DNA of 64,000 nucleotides from DASQPR01 sp963797605 (GTDB lineage: Bacteria; Actinomycetota; Actinomycetes; Mycobacteriales; Micromonosporaceae), in contig CAWCPX010000003.1 of assembly GCA_963797605.1 (NCBI GenBank), positions 124,001-188,000 on the forward strand, given 5' to 3'. Shown piece by piece: positions 56,574 to 64,000 of this stretch; within the stretch, counting starts at the first letter, position 1; each line of letters starts with the position of its first letter. The translations under genes were made by a program, and so were the position numbers. The notes beneath the pieces are model-generated. The model saw nothing but the letters and a program-made list of their open reading frames with translations, did not search any database and was not told the origin of the DNA.

Positions 56574-57460
56574 TCACGATCGGCTGAGCAGCGCGCGGAT
56601 CGATTCGACGACTTCGGCGGGCGCCTCCTCGGCCATGAAGTGGCCGGCCGTGGTGGTGCGGTGCTCCAGGTCCGGGGCCCAGGCACGCCACAGCGCGGCC
56701 GCGTCGTAGCCGAGCGCCGCACCCCAGTCCTGCTGGATCACGGTGACCGGCATGGTCAGCGCGGTTGCCGGCGGCACGGTCGGCCCGGTCGTGCTCGACG
56801 TCGATGCCGGCCGAGGCGCGGTAGTCGGCGACGATCGAGGGGACCGCCTCGCGCGACGCGCTGCAGGTATTCGGCGCGTACGTCTGCCGGGATCGCCTCG
56901 GGGTTGCTGAGTCCACGCATCGAGGAAGTGGCCGAAGAAAGCGTCCGCGCTGGCGCTGATCATCTGTTCGGGCAGGCCGGGCGGTTGGGCCATCAGGTAG
57001 AGGTGGAAGGCGACGGCGGCGCTCGGCGCCGTGCAGGACGTCCCACATGTCGAGCGTCGGCAGCACGTCGAGGATGCCGAGGTGGGTGATCGGCGTCCGG
57101 GTGGTCGAGGCCGGCGCGGAAGGCGACCAGCGCACCGCGGTCGTGCCCGGCCAGCGCGAACCGGTCGTGGCCGAGCGCGCTGGCCAGGGCGACGACGTCC
57201 GCGGCCATCGTCCGCTTGGAGTACGTGTCGGCGCCGCGCTCGGCCGGTTTGTCGCTGGCGCCGTATCCGCGCAGGTCGGGGCAGATCACGGTGTGATCGG
57301 CGCCAGGTCGGCGGCGACGTGCCGCCACATCAGGTGGGTCTGCGGGAAGCCGTGCAGCAGCACGATCGGGCTGCCGGAGCCGCCGACGGCGACGTTCAGC
57401 GCCACGTCCGTCGGCGACGGAGACGCGCTGGTAGTCGAAGCCGGGAATGGTCGAGGCCAT
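56574..57460 (-). CDS. Alpha/beta hydrolase (haloacetate dehalogenase/epoxide hydrolase-like), frameshifted
   Basis: The repaired protein has about 295 residues. It opens MASTIPGFDYQRVSV, continues ICPDLRGYGASDKP, has the nucleophile elbow ALAGHDRGALVAF (Asp nucleophile), and later, in other frames, THLGILDVLPTLDMWDV, LYLMAQPPGLPEQMI and a C-terminal EHRTTTAGHFMAEEAPAEVVE (catalytic His). At least four single-base breaks lie between 56790 and 57440. The aspartate nucleophile in GHDRG suggests a dehalogenase or epoxide hydrolase. Confidence 0.75.
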
Positions 57461-57571
57461 GATTTCGTCCTCTCGTGATGATCGGTACCCGCTCAGCGTG
57501 CCGGGCGCCGATGAGCAACGATGAGCGCGATACGTTGATCGGAGGTGCGTGCAGAGGAGGTGGTTCGACGG

Positions 57572-59547
57572 GTGCCGGTCACGTTCGGCGTGCTCGGACC
57601 GGTTGTCGCCTGGGACGCCGCCGGAGCGCCGATCGACCTGAAGGGGCCCCGAGCACCGCGCGGTGCTGGCCCGGCTCATCGTCGCCCGCGGCCGGGTCGT
57701 GCCGGTGCAGCCGGCTCGTCGACGACCTGTGGGAGCAAGATCCGCCAGCCGGAGCGGTGAGTGCGATCCGGACGTTCGTGGCCGCGTTGCGACGCGCGCT
57801 GGAGCCCGGCGCCAACCACGCGAGCCCGCGGAACTGCTGGTCACCGAGGGGCCGGGCTACGCGCTGCGAGCCGAGCCACGGGCCGTCGACGCGTGGCGGT
57901 TCGAGCGACGCGGTCGCGCTCGCCTCAGCCGAGTCACCGCCCCGGGCCCTCGACCGGCTGGACGAGGCTTTGAGCTGGTGGCGCGGGCCCGCGTACGCCG
58001 ACTTCGACGGACGAGCCATGGGCCCGCGCCGAGCGCACCCGCCTCGAACAGCTGCGGCTGACCGCGATCGAACGGCAGGCGGAGACGCGACTGGCACTCG
58101 GCCTGGCCGCCGACGCGATGCCGGACCTCGACGCGCACGTGGCCGCGCATCCGTGGCGGGAGGAGGGGTGGCGGCTGCTGGCGACTCGCGCTCTACCGCG
58201 CCGGCCGGCAGGGCGACGCGCTCGCGGTGCTGCGCCGAGCCCGCGACCTGCTCCGGCGAACAGCTCGGTGTCGATCCCGGGCCCGCGCCTGCGCCAACTG
58301 GAGACCGACATCCTGCGGCAGACCGAACCGGTCGGCACCGGTATCCGGACGCCGCAAGCCGAGCGTGGGCGGAAGCGACGGCGGCGTACGACCACGCCGT
58401 CGCCCCCGGCGCCCGAGCGCGGCTCGAGTCCACGGTTGGCCTGTTGCGCAGCCTCGCGATGACCGGCGCCGGGCGGGCTCCGAGCAGCACGCGAACAGCG
58501 GCTCGGCGCCATCGCGGCAGCCGAGCAGCTGGGCGATCCCGAGCTGACCGCCCGCGTGATCGGTGGCTACGACGTGCCCGCGATCTGGACCCGCTCCGAC
58601 GACCCCGAGCAGGCGGCACAGATCGTGGCCGCGGCCGAGCGGGCGCTCGCCGCGTCTGCAGCCCGGTGCGCTCGACGCCGCCCGGGCCCGTCTGCTCGCG
58701 ACGATCGCGATGGAGTCGCGCGGCACGCGCTCGCCGCGCGGCGCCGAGGCCGCCGCCGAAGCCGAGCGGATCGCCCGTCGTCTGGGCGACCCGGCGCTGC
58801 TCGCGTTCGTCCCTCAACGGCGTGTTCATGCAGAGCTTCGGCCGAGCCGGACTGGCACCACAGCGGGACCTGATCGGCGCCGAACTCGTATCGCTGTCCG
58901 CCCGCCACGGCCTGGTGACGTTCGAGATCCTCGGGCACCTCGTCCGTCTTCAGGCACGCTGCGCGCTCGCCGATTTCGCCGCCGCCGACGCACACGCGGC
59001 CGCCGCGGACCGTCTCGCCGAGCGCACGAACGCCCGCTGGTCAGCGTGTTCACCGAGTGGTACGCGGCTGCGCGACTGGCCGCGACCGGGAGCGGTCACC
59101 GAGAGCCGAAGCCGCCTACCGACGAGCGGCGGCGAAGCTCGACGGCGCCGGAATGCCAGGCGTCGAACGAGGCCTGCTGCCACTGGCCCTCTGTGCCTGC
59201 GCGTGTCGCACCACCAGCCGCCGACCTTCGGTGCCGACACCGACTGGGGGCCCTACGAACCGTGGGCGCGACCGTTGCTGCTGCTTGCCAGCGATCGCAA
59301 CGACGATGCGGCCGAGGCGCTGCGCGGAACACCGTACCCACCACATGATCTGTTGTTTGAAGCTCTGTGGTGTCTCACCGCGCAGGCGGCGATCGCGCTT
59401 GGCGACCGGGACACGATGCGGCGCGCGCATGACGCGTTGGTGCCGGCGGCGGGTGAGATCGCCGGTGCCGGAAGCGGCATGCTGACGGTCGGTCCGGTCT
59501 CGCGGCATCTCGACGAACTCGCAGACGCACTGCGGTCGAGTAGCTGA
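57572..59547 (+). CDS. BTAD-domain (AfsR/SARP-like) transcriptional regulator, many frameshifts
   Basis: The GTG at 57572 follows AGAGGAGG by 9 bases. An N-terminal winged helix (VTFGVLGPVVAWDAAG, LVDDLWEQDPP) is followed by the bacterial transcriptional activation domain (LDEALSWWRGPAYADFDG, GWRLLAT-ALYRAGRQGDAL) and a long TPR-like helical C-terminus ending LDELADALRSSS. At least ten single-base breaks are present. Extra bases abut GAGC/GCTC at 57650, 58012, 58187 and 58254; removing them restores family sequence. The repaired length is near 650 residues. Confidence 0.75.
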
Positions 59548-59607
59548 CGTCAGCAGCGGAAGTTTAAATCTGGGCCGGGGATTCACGCCGTCTGGAATGA
59601 TGCTCCG

Positions 59608-59994
59608 ATGACCAGTCGTTTCACGGAACTCACTATTGACTGCCACGATCCGGAGGGGCTCGCGGACTTCTGGTGTGCGGCCCTCGGCTACACGCGCATC
59701 GAGACGACGGCCGACGAAGTCGAGATCGCGGCCTACGAGCCGACCGTGGAGGGCGTCCGGGCCGCTGCCGGGCCGGCGACGCTTCTGTTCATCCGGGTCC
59801 CGGACGATAAGCAGTGCAAGAACCGTCTCCACCTCGACATCTCGCCGATCGACGCGAGCCGTGACGAGGAGGTCGATCGGCTGATCGCGCTCGGCGCCAA
59901 ACACGTTGACATCGGCCAGGGCACGCAGTCGTGGGTGGTGCTCGCCGATCCCGAGGGCAACGAATTCTGCGTTCTGCGCACGCTCGCCCCATAA
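59608..59994 (+). CDS. VOC (glyoxalase/bleomycin-resistance fold) family protein
   Basis: The protein has 128 residues. It starts TSRFTELTIDCHDPEGLADFWCAALGY, then LLFIRVPDDKQCKNRLHLDI and a C-terminal WVVLADPEGNEFCVL, the glyoxalase-like VOC pattern with His, His and Glu metal ligands. The substrate is unknown. It lies 60 bases after the BTAD regulator gene. Confidence 0.88.
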   Translation: MTSRFTELTIDCHDPEGLADFWCAALGYTRIETTADEVEIAAYEPTVEGVRAAAGPATLLFIRVPDDKQCKNRLHLDISPIDASRDEEVDRLIALGAKHVDIGQGTQSWVVLADPEGNEFCVLRTLAP

Positions 59995-60035
59995 TCCGCT
60001 CGGAAATTGTCGGTGCGCCCGGCTAACTTCGACGC

Positions 60036-61010
60036 ATGCTCCTCGACGGCACGGAAGGCAAGCGCGCGAAACTCGACGACGTTGCCCGGGCGGCCGGTGT
60101 GTCACGCACCGCCGCGTCCCGTGCGATGAACGGCGAGCCGGGCACCACCGAAGCGGTGCGTCGCCGCGTTCGTGAGGTGGCCGCCCAACTCGGCTACCGT
60201 CCACATGCGGTAGCCCGGGCGCTCGCCGTTGGCCGACAAGCCGAAGAGGGCTCGGCGGCGATCGAGATCCTGATCGTCGATCCCGAGCCCGACGCGCTGA
60301 GTGTGAAGCCGTTCTACGGGCGCGTGATGGCCGGAGCGATGCACGCACTCGGCGACAGCGGCGTCGGTCTTCGACTGCGACTCGTTGCCGAGCCACCGAC
60401 GATCGACGATGACCCGCCGTTCGGCCGGGTCCTGGTAAACATGCCGGCAGCGGCCGCGGCTGTGTCACGGCGCACCCGCACGGTCGCGCTGGGTCGGTGT
60501 GCGGAAGGCATCCCGTTCGTCGCTCCCGACAACCAGGGTGGCGCGCGGCAGGCGGCGGAGCACCTGGTCAAGACCGGCCGACGCCGCCTCGGCGCGGTTT
60601 TCGGGCCGCCGACACCCTGCGCACTCGAGCGTCGGAGAGGCTTTCTCACGACGGCGGCCTTCGCCGGTCATCACGTCGTATCGATCGACGGCGACTTCAC
60701 CCGCCCGACGGCGTATTCGGCGGCTCGGCAATTGCTCGCCGAACATCCGCGACTCGACGCGATCTTCGCGGCCTGCGACGTCACCGCTATCGGCGTGCTC
60801 CAGGCGCTGCGCGAGACCGGCCGGCGCGTGCCGCACGATGTCGCCGTCGTCGGGTTCGATGGCAGCGCGCTGGCCGAGGCGGCGGATCTGTCGTCCGTCT
60901 ACATGCCGGTCGAAGAGGAGGCCGCCGCGGCGGTGCGCAAGCTGCTCGATCCGTCCGTGCCGACGGGCGATGGGCTCCCCACGCATCTGACGGTGCGTGG
61001 ATCGTCATAG
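60036..61010 (+). CDS. LacI-family transcriptional regulator
   Basis: The protein has 324 residues. Helix-turn-helix AKLDDVARAAGVSRTAASRAMNGEPGTTEAVRRRV is followed by the hinge HAVARALA and a periplasmic-binding-protein-like ligand domain with GRVLVNMPAAAAA, VAPDNQGGARQAAEHLV, RLDAIFAACDVTAIGVLQAL and DVAVVGFDGSALAEAADLSSV. It probably senses a sugar. No target operon is evident next to it. Confidence 0.92.
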   Translation: MLLDGTEGKRAKLDDVARAAGVSRTAASRAMNGEPGTTEAVRRRVREVAAQLGYRPHAVARALAVGRQAEEGSAAIEILIVDPEPDALSVKPFYGRVMAGAMHALGDSGVGLRLRLVAEPPTIDDDPPFGRVLVNMPAAAAAVSRRTRTVALGRCAEGIPFVAPDNQGGARQAAEHLVKTGRRRLGAVFGPPTPCALERRRGFLTTAAFAGHHVVSIDGDFTRPTAYSAARQLLAEHPRLDAIFAACDVTAIGVLQALRETGRRVPHDVAVVGFDGSALAEAADLSSVYMPVEEEAAAAVRKLLDPSVPTGDGLPTHLTVRGSS

Positions 61011-61039
61011 ACACCGGTCACCTCCGATAGGAACGCGTC

Positions 61040-61573
61040 ATGCTGCGTGGTGAAACCATCGGGCTCCGAGCCCGACACGAATCCGACGTCCCGGTGCTGC
61101 AGTCTGAGCTCTACGACGACGTCGGGGCCCGATCGCGCGCCGATTCTCGGGCGTGGCGGCCGATCTCCCCTGGCTCGTCGGCGTCGCCGTACGCGGTTTC
61201 CGAGCCGTCTGACGGTGCTGCCTGCTTCTCGGTCGTGCGGCTCGCCGACGACGAGTTGGTCGGCGAAGCGTTGCTCTGGGGCATCGATCTGCACAACCGG
61301 GCGGCGCACATCGGGATCGCGTTGCGCCCCGCCTTTCACGGGCATGGCCACGGCACCGAAGTCGTCCGCGTGCTGTGTCATTACGGATTCGCCGTACGCG
61401 GCCTGCACCGGATCCAGATCGAGACCCTCGCCGACAACGCCGCCATGATTCGGGCGGCGACGCGGGTTGGATTCGTGCTCGAAGGCACGCTCCGCCGGGC
61501 GGCGTGGGTGACCGGCGAGTTCCTCGACGAGGTGGTCCTCGGGTTGCTCAGCAGCGAGTGGGCCACGAGATGA
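61040..61573 (+). CDS. GNAT N-acetyltransferase (RimJ/RimL type)
   Basis: The protein has 177 residues. It has the RimJ-type opening MLRGETIGLRARHESDVPVL, the acetyl-CoA segment IGIALRPAFHGHGHGTEVVRVLCHYGF, and the C-terminal RIQIETLADNAAMIRAATRVGFVLEGTLRRAAWVTGEF. It probably acetylates an N-terminal amine or antibiotic. It starts 30 bases after the LacI-type gene. Confidence 0.9.
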   Translation: MLRGETIGLRARHESDVPVLQSELYDDVGARSRADSRAWRPISPGSSASPYAVSEPSDGAACFSVVRLADDELVGEALLWGIDLHNRAAHIGIALRPAFHGHGHGTEVVRVLCHYGFAVRGLHRIQIETLADNAAMIRAATRVGFVLEGTLRRAAWVTGEFLDEVVLGLLSSEWATR

Positions 61574-61790
61574 CGGAATCTCCGCGGCTTCCCGCAATTT
61601 ATGCGACGAGTTGTCGGGCATCGCCTCGCCATGTTGGCTGCGCAGCGCACGTACGCAAAGCCGATCCCCATCGATGGGCCTTGGCCGGGTAGGTCGTTTG
61701 AGGCACACTCATGTCCGCCGGCTTCCGGCACCAACGCCGACGTCGCGAAGTCGCGCACCCATCACCGCTGTCGATCCCACGGGGGATACC

Positions 61791-62081
61791 GTGCGCTCCA
61801 AACACGGGGCCACGACCGCGCTTGTCGCCGTCCTGGCCACAGCTATCGTCCTGACCGTGGCCGCTCCGGCGAATGCCGATCCCCCGAGGCTGTACGTCGG
61901 CGTCACGAACTGTCCGATGCCGGCACCGGCAGCCAGGCTCAGCCGTACTGCACGATCGGCGCGACCGCTGCCGTCGGTGGTCAACATCGACGGGGACAAC
62001 GGCGAGATCCAGATCTTCAATGGCAGCAAGGGTACGGTTCACGTCGTCATTGACGAACTCGGCTACTTCCTGGCCGAATAG
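61791..62081 (+). pseudogene. Chimeric remnant of a secreted beta-helix protein
   Basis: From a GTG, 97 codons. The signal peptide ALVAVLATAIVLTVAAPANA is followed by LYVGVTNC; in another frame this continues SDAGTGSQAQPYCTIGATAA, the same start as the PKD beta-helix protein at 29032. The frame then joins directly to IFNGSKGTVHVVIDELGYF, the terminal module of a different kind of actinobacterial surface protein. The intervening domains are missing. I read it as the product of an internal deletion. Confidence 0.55.
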
Positions 62082-62113
62082 ATCTGCTAATCCGCGTCCT
62101 GGCTTCGACACGG

Positions 62114-62148
62114 CGGCCCCGGTTATCCATCACGGTTGACCGGGGCCG
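62114..62148 (+). terminator. GC-rich hairpin after the beta-helix remnant
   Basis: Ten-base perfect arms CGGCCCCGGT and ACCGGGGCCG with a 15-base loop, 33 bases after the stop codon. It has no T-run; likely a bidirectional transcription stop for the flanking convergent genes. Confidence 0.55.
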
Positions 62149-62195
62149 GCTGTCTACAAGCCGTCGGCGTCTGCCCACGCACCGTCGGCGTCCGT

Positions 62196-63029
62196 CTACA
62201 CGTCGTCGGCGCCTTCGACGGTTTCGGCGTCGCCGATAGCGAGCAGATCATCGGTCGGGGCGAACCGGCTGGCCATCGAATCCGCGATCCGGCGCATCGC
62301 GACCGCTTGCCGCTGTGATCGCGACGGCGGCGCGACCGTGACTTTGATCCCGCGCTCCTGCGCGATCAGCGTGATCGCCTCTGACACGGTCGGCCGGGAC
62401 GCGGCGATCAGGGCCGCGAACACACCGGAGGTCAGCTGCTTGTTGCGCACGAGTCCGCCGTAGGTCACCGACACCGGTACGCCGATCGACACCTCGTCGT
62501 CATCATCGGGCGAACCCTCGGTCGTCGGACCGGCCACCGCGAGGCAGAGCGCGACCATCACCCCAACCACCTGTCCGACCAACCAGGCTCGGCCGGGCAC
62601 CGGTGGCAGCAGCGATTTGAGCCGCTTGACCTCGATCTGCAGCGCGTGTGATGTGATGACGTCCGCCGGCGCGGCAAAGGTGATCTCGTCTATCTTCTCC
62701 CAGCGCACCTCCTGGCCGTCGATGTTGATCGCCGTGGGAGACAGCCCGATCTGCCCGAAACGGTCGAGGTGACCGACGATGCGCCGCAGCCCATCGGACA
62801 ACATCGGATGACCGCTGAGCACTCGGCCGAGGCCAACACCCCAACTGCCTTCCAACGGCACACGCGGGCCTTCGATGCCGGCGACCAGTTCCGAAACCGT
62901 CGTTGTTCCCTGCCGAACGGTCCCGCCGAGATCCTTCGCGACCTGGGCGCCTCGGCTCATCGCGTCGCGTGCGTGTCCCCGTGCGGCAGAAGCCGCCGCG
63001 ACCCGGTTCTTCCATTTCCCGTCGGCCAT
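62196..63029 (-). CDS. Hypothetical protein
   Basis: The protein has 277 residues. The N-terminal third is basic and helical (MADGKWKNRVAAASAARGHA), the middle has a PH-like beta-sheet segment (TAINIDGQEVRWEKIDEITF), then one hydrophobic stretch (GQVVGVMVALCLAVAGP) and a helical C-terminus. I recognise no family. It lies 44 bases after the DUF2510 gene on the same strand and is probably cotranscribed with it. Confidence 0.6.
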   Translation of the reverse strand: MADGKWKNRVAAASAARGHARDAMSRGAQVAKDLGGTVRQGTTTVSELVAGIEGPRVPLEGSWGVGLGRVLSGHPMLSDGLRRIVGHLDRFGQIGLSPTAINIDGQEVRWEKIDEITFAAPADVITSHALQIEVKRLKSLLPPVPGRAWLVGQVVGVMVALCLAVAGPTTEGSPDDDDEVSIGVPVSVTYGGLVRNKQLTSGVFAALIAASRPTVSEAITLIAQERGIKVTVAPPSRSQRQAVAMRRIADSMASRFAPTDDLLAIGDAETVEGADDV

Positions 63030-63073
63030 TTCGTTCCCATCGCGTACGTCGGGCGGTGCGTGAATGTCGGATG

Positions 63074-63658
63074 TCAGATCGGGTCGAGAGCGACTGCGGC
63101 GCCGTCAGCGACATGCGGAGTCCAGGTGCTGCCGTCCCAGTAGCGCATCGAGTGGCGGCCGCTAGGATCCCGCTGCCACGAAGCCGGCAAGACCTGGCCA
63201 GGCAACGGCTGCCCCGGGATGGGCGGTGGCGGAGGCTGGGACGGGTACGGTGGCTGGCCGGATCCCGGCTGGTACGGCTGCCCCTGCGACTGCTGCGAGA
63301 CTCGGGGATCCCACATCAGGTAGATCAGCTTCCAGACGCCCCAGAGAATCATCAGACCCACCCACGACGTCAGCCTGACGAGGGCGAGGAACAGCCACAG
63401 GACGATCGGCAGCTTGAACGACCAGATGCCGATGTGATCCGGCGGGTTGATGAAGAACGGAGCGCTGAGCACGAGCCCCACCACCAGCACGAACAGCCAC
63501 GTGACGATCAGCGCCCCGACGGGAGCACTCGACGGACGATCGGCCGGCGCACCGACCTGCGTGTCGGAGGCGGACGCGTTCACGAGGAAGGCGAACGGGA
63601 TGACGAGCGTGAACGATCCGACCATGAAGCTTCCGATAAACAGCAGGAACCGACTCAT
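63074..63658 (-). CDS. DUF2510 domain membrane protein
   Basis: The protein has 194 residues with four hydrophobic helices in the first 120 residues. A Pro/Gln-rich linker follows, then the C-terminal DUF2510 module (SWQRDPSGRHSMRYWDGSTWT), a short Trp-rich motif common in actinobacterial membrane proteins. The role is unknown. Confidence 0.8.
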   Translation of the reverse strand: MSRFLLFIGSFMVGSFTLVIPFAFLVNASASDTQVGAPADRPSSAPVGALIVTWLFVLVVGLVLSAPFFINPPDHIGIWSFKLPIVLWLFLALVRLTSWVGLMILWGVWKLIYLMWDPRVSQQSQGQPYQPGSGQPPYPSQPPPPPIPGQPLPGQVLPASWQRDPSGRHSMRYWDGSTWTPHVADGAAVALDPI

Positions 63659-63761
63659 TACTACTGCCTCTCTGACGGGGATTCATGTCGTATCCATCGG
63701 ACTAGGCCGTACGTGGACAACTGACGGACAGATTCGGCACCCATAGGGAAGAGTGGGAGCC

Positions 63762-64000
63762 ATGTCGGCACTCGCACTCGTCACCGGCGCGTCGTCCGGA
63801 ATCGGCAAGGCATTCGCCGAGCGTCTGGCCGGCGACGGCTACAACTTGATCATCGTCGGACGTCGTCTGGACAGATTGGAAGCGCTCGCGACTTCGCTAT
63901 CCGATGTCGATGTGCAGGTGGTCGTCTCCGACCTGTCCACCGACGCAGGCATCGACACCGTGGCCGACATGTGCGCGAGCCAACCGGTGACGATGCTCGT
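63762..64000 (+). CDS. Short-chain dehydrogenase/reductase, N-terminal fragment
   Basis: The gene runs off the window; 79 residues are visible. The NADP-binding loop is LVTGASSGIGKAFAERLA, followed by LIIVGRRLDRLEALA and VVVSDLSTDAG. The start is an ATG preceded by GGGAG. The specificity is not determinable from this part. Confidence 0.85.
   Translation, partial: MSALALVTGASSGIGKAFAERLAGDGYNLIIVGRRLDRLEALATSLSDVDVQVVVSDLSTDAGIDTVADMCASQPVTML

Noticed and set aside
1..64000. tRNA genes, rRNA, CRISPR arrays or prophage
   Set aside because: No cloverleaf, regularly spaced short repeats or phage structural genes were recognised on either strand.

Overview
The window is GC-rich DNA with actinobacterial gene content: an F420-type nitroreductase, SWIM/MoxR/DUF5691 genes, DUF2510, an Eis-like acetyltransferase, a BTAD regulator, QorR/QorB, PASTA lipoproteins and ricin-decorated glycosidases. 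The genus cannot be fixed from the sequence. Many genes are readable only across single-base frameshifts. At least eleven apparent inserted bases sit beside GAGC/GCTC, so most of the broken genes are probably intact genes in an error-prone assembly, not pseudogenes.

Layout. 1-4.1 kb: a minus-strand, translationally overlapping cluster SWIM - DUF5691 - MoxR ATPase - DUF5682. 4.2-5.6 kb: RidA and thymidine kinase. 5.7-33.0 kb: an exopolysaccharide/glycan locus with a homologous secreted TIM-barrel protein at each end. Inside the left edge is an insertion-sequence sandwich (6.8-10.9 kb: two inverted copies of one IS around an IS5-type element). It is followed by a two-component regulator pair, a metallo-beta-lactamase/Rieske protein, and a long minus-strand operon (28.0 down to 14.2 kb). 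The operon encodes Wzz-like, DegT aminotransferase, CapD 4,6-dehydratase, HprK-like kinase, glycosyltransferase, RtcB-like protein, a small protein, an APH-like kinase, polymerase/ligase, flippase, a second type of TIM-barrel protein and the priming sugar transferase. Divergent from it is a large secreted beta-helix/PKD protein.

33-44 kb: small membrane and ASCH proteins, a palindromic mobile fragment that supplies the stop codons of both flanking genes, a multidomain GH3 glycosidase, an F420-type protein, arginyl-tRNA synthetase preceded by an arginine-rich leader peptide, and an NAD kinase/SPFH pair divergent from an NrtR-like Nudix regulator over a perfect palindrome. 44-64 kb: a mixed set of acyltransferase, serine hydrolase, sirtuin, Eis-like acetyltransferase, beta-helix glycanase, PASTA lipoprotein, phosphatase, qorR/qorB, AI-2E exporter, DinB protein, alpha/beta hydrolase, BTAD and LacI regulators, acetyltransferase and hypothetical proteins, ending in a short-chain dehydrogenase cut by the window edge.

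How the genes work together. In the glycan locus, dehydratase plus aminotransferase plus a small priming transferase suggest an amino-dideoxy sugar first residue on undecaprenyl phosphate. The chain would be extended by the GT4 enzyme, flipped by the Wzx-like protein, polymerised by the WaaL/Wzy-like protein under Wzz-like control, and trimmed or bound outside by the TIM-barrel and beta-helix proteins. The RtcB-like, APH-like and HprK-like members have no assigned role in such a pathway and are the best candidates for undescribed biology. The clearest regulatory novelty is the arginine leader in front of argS.
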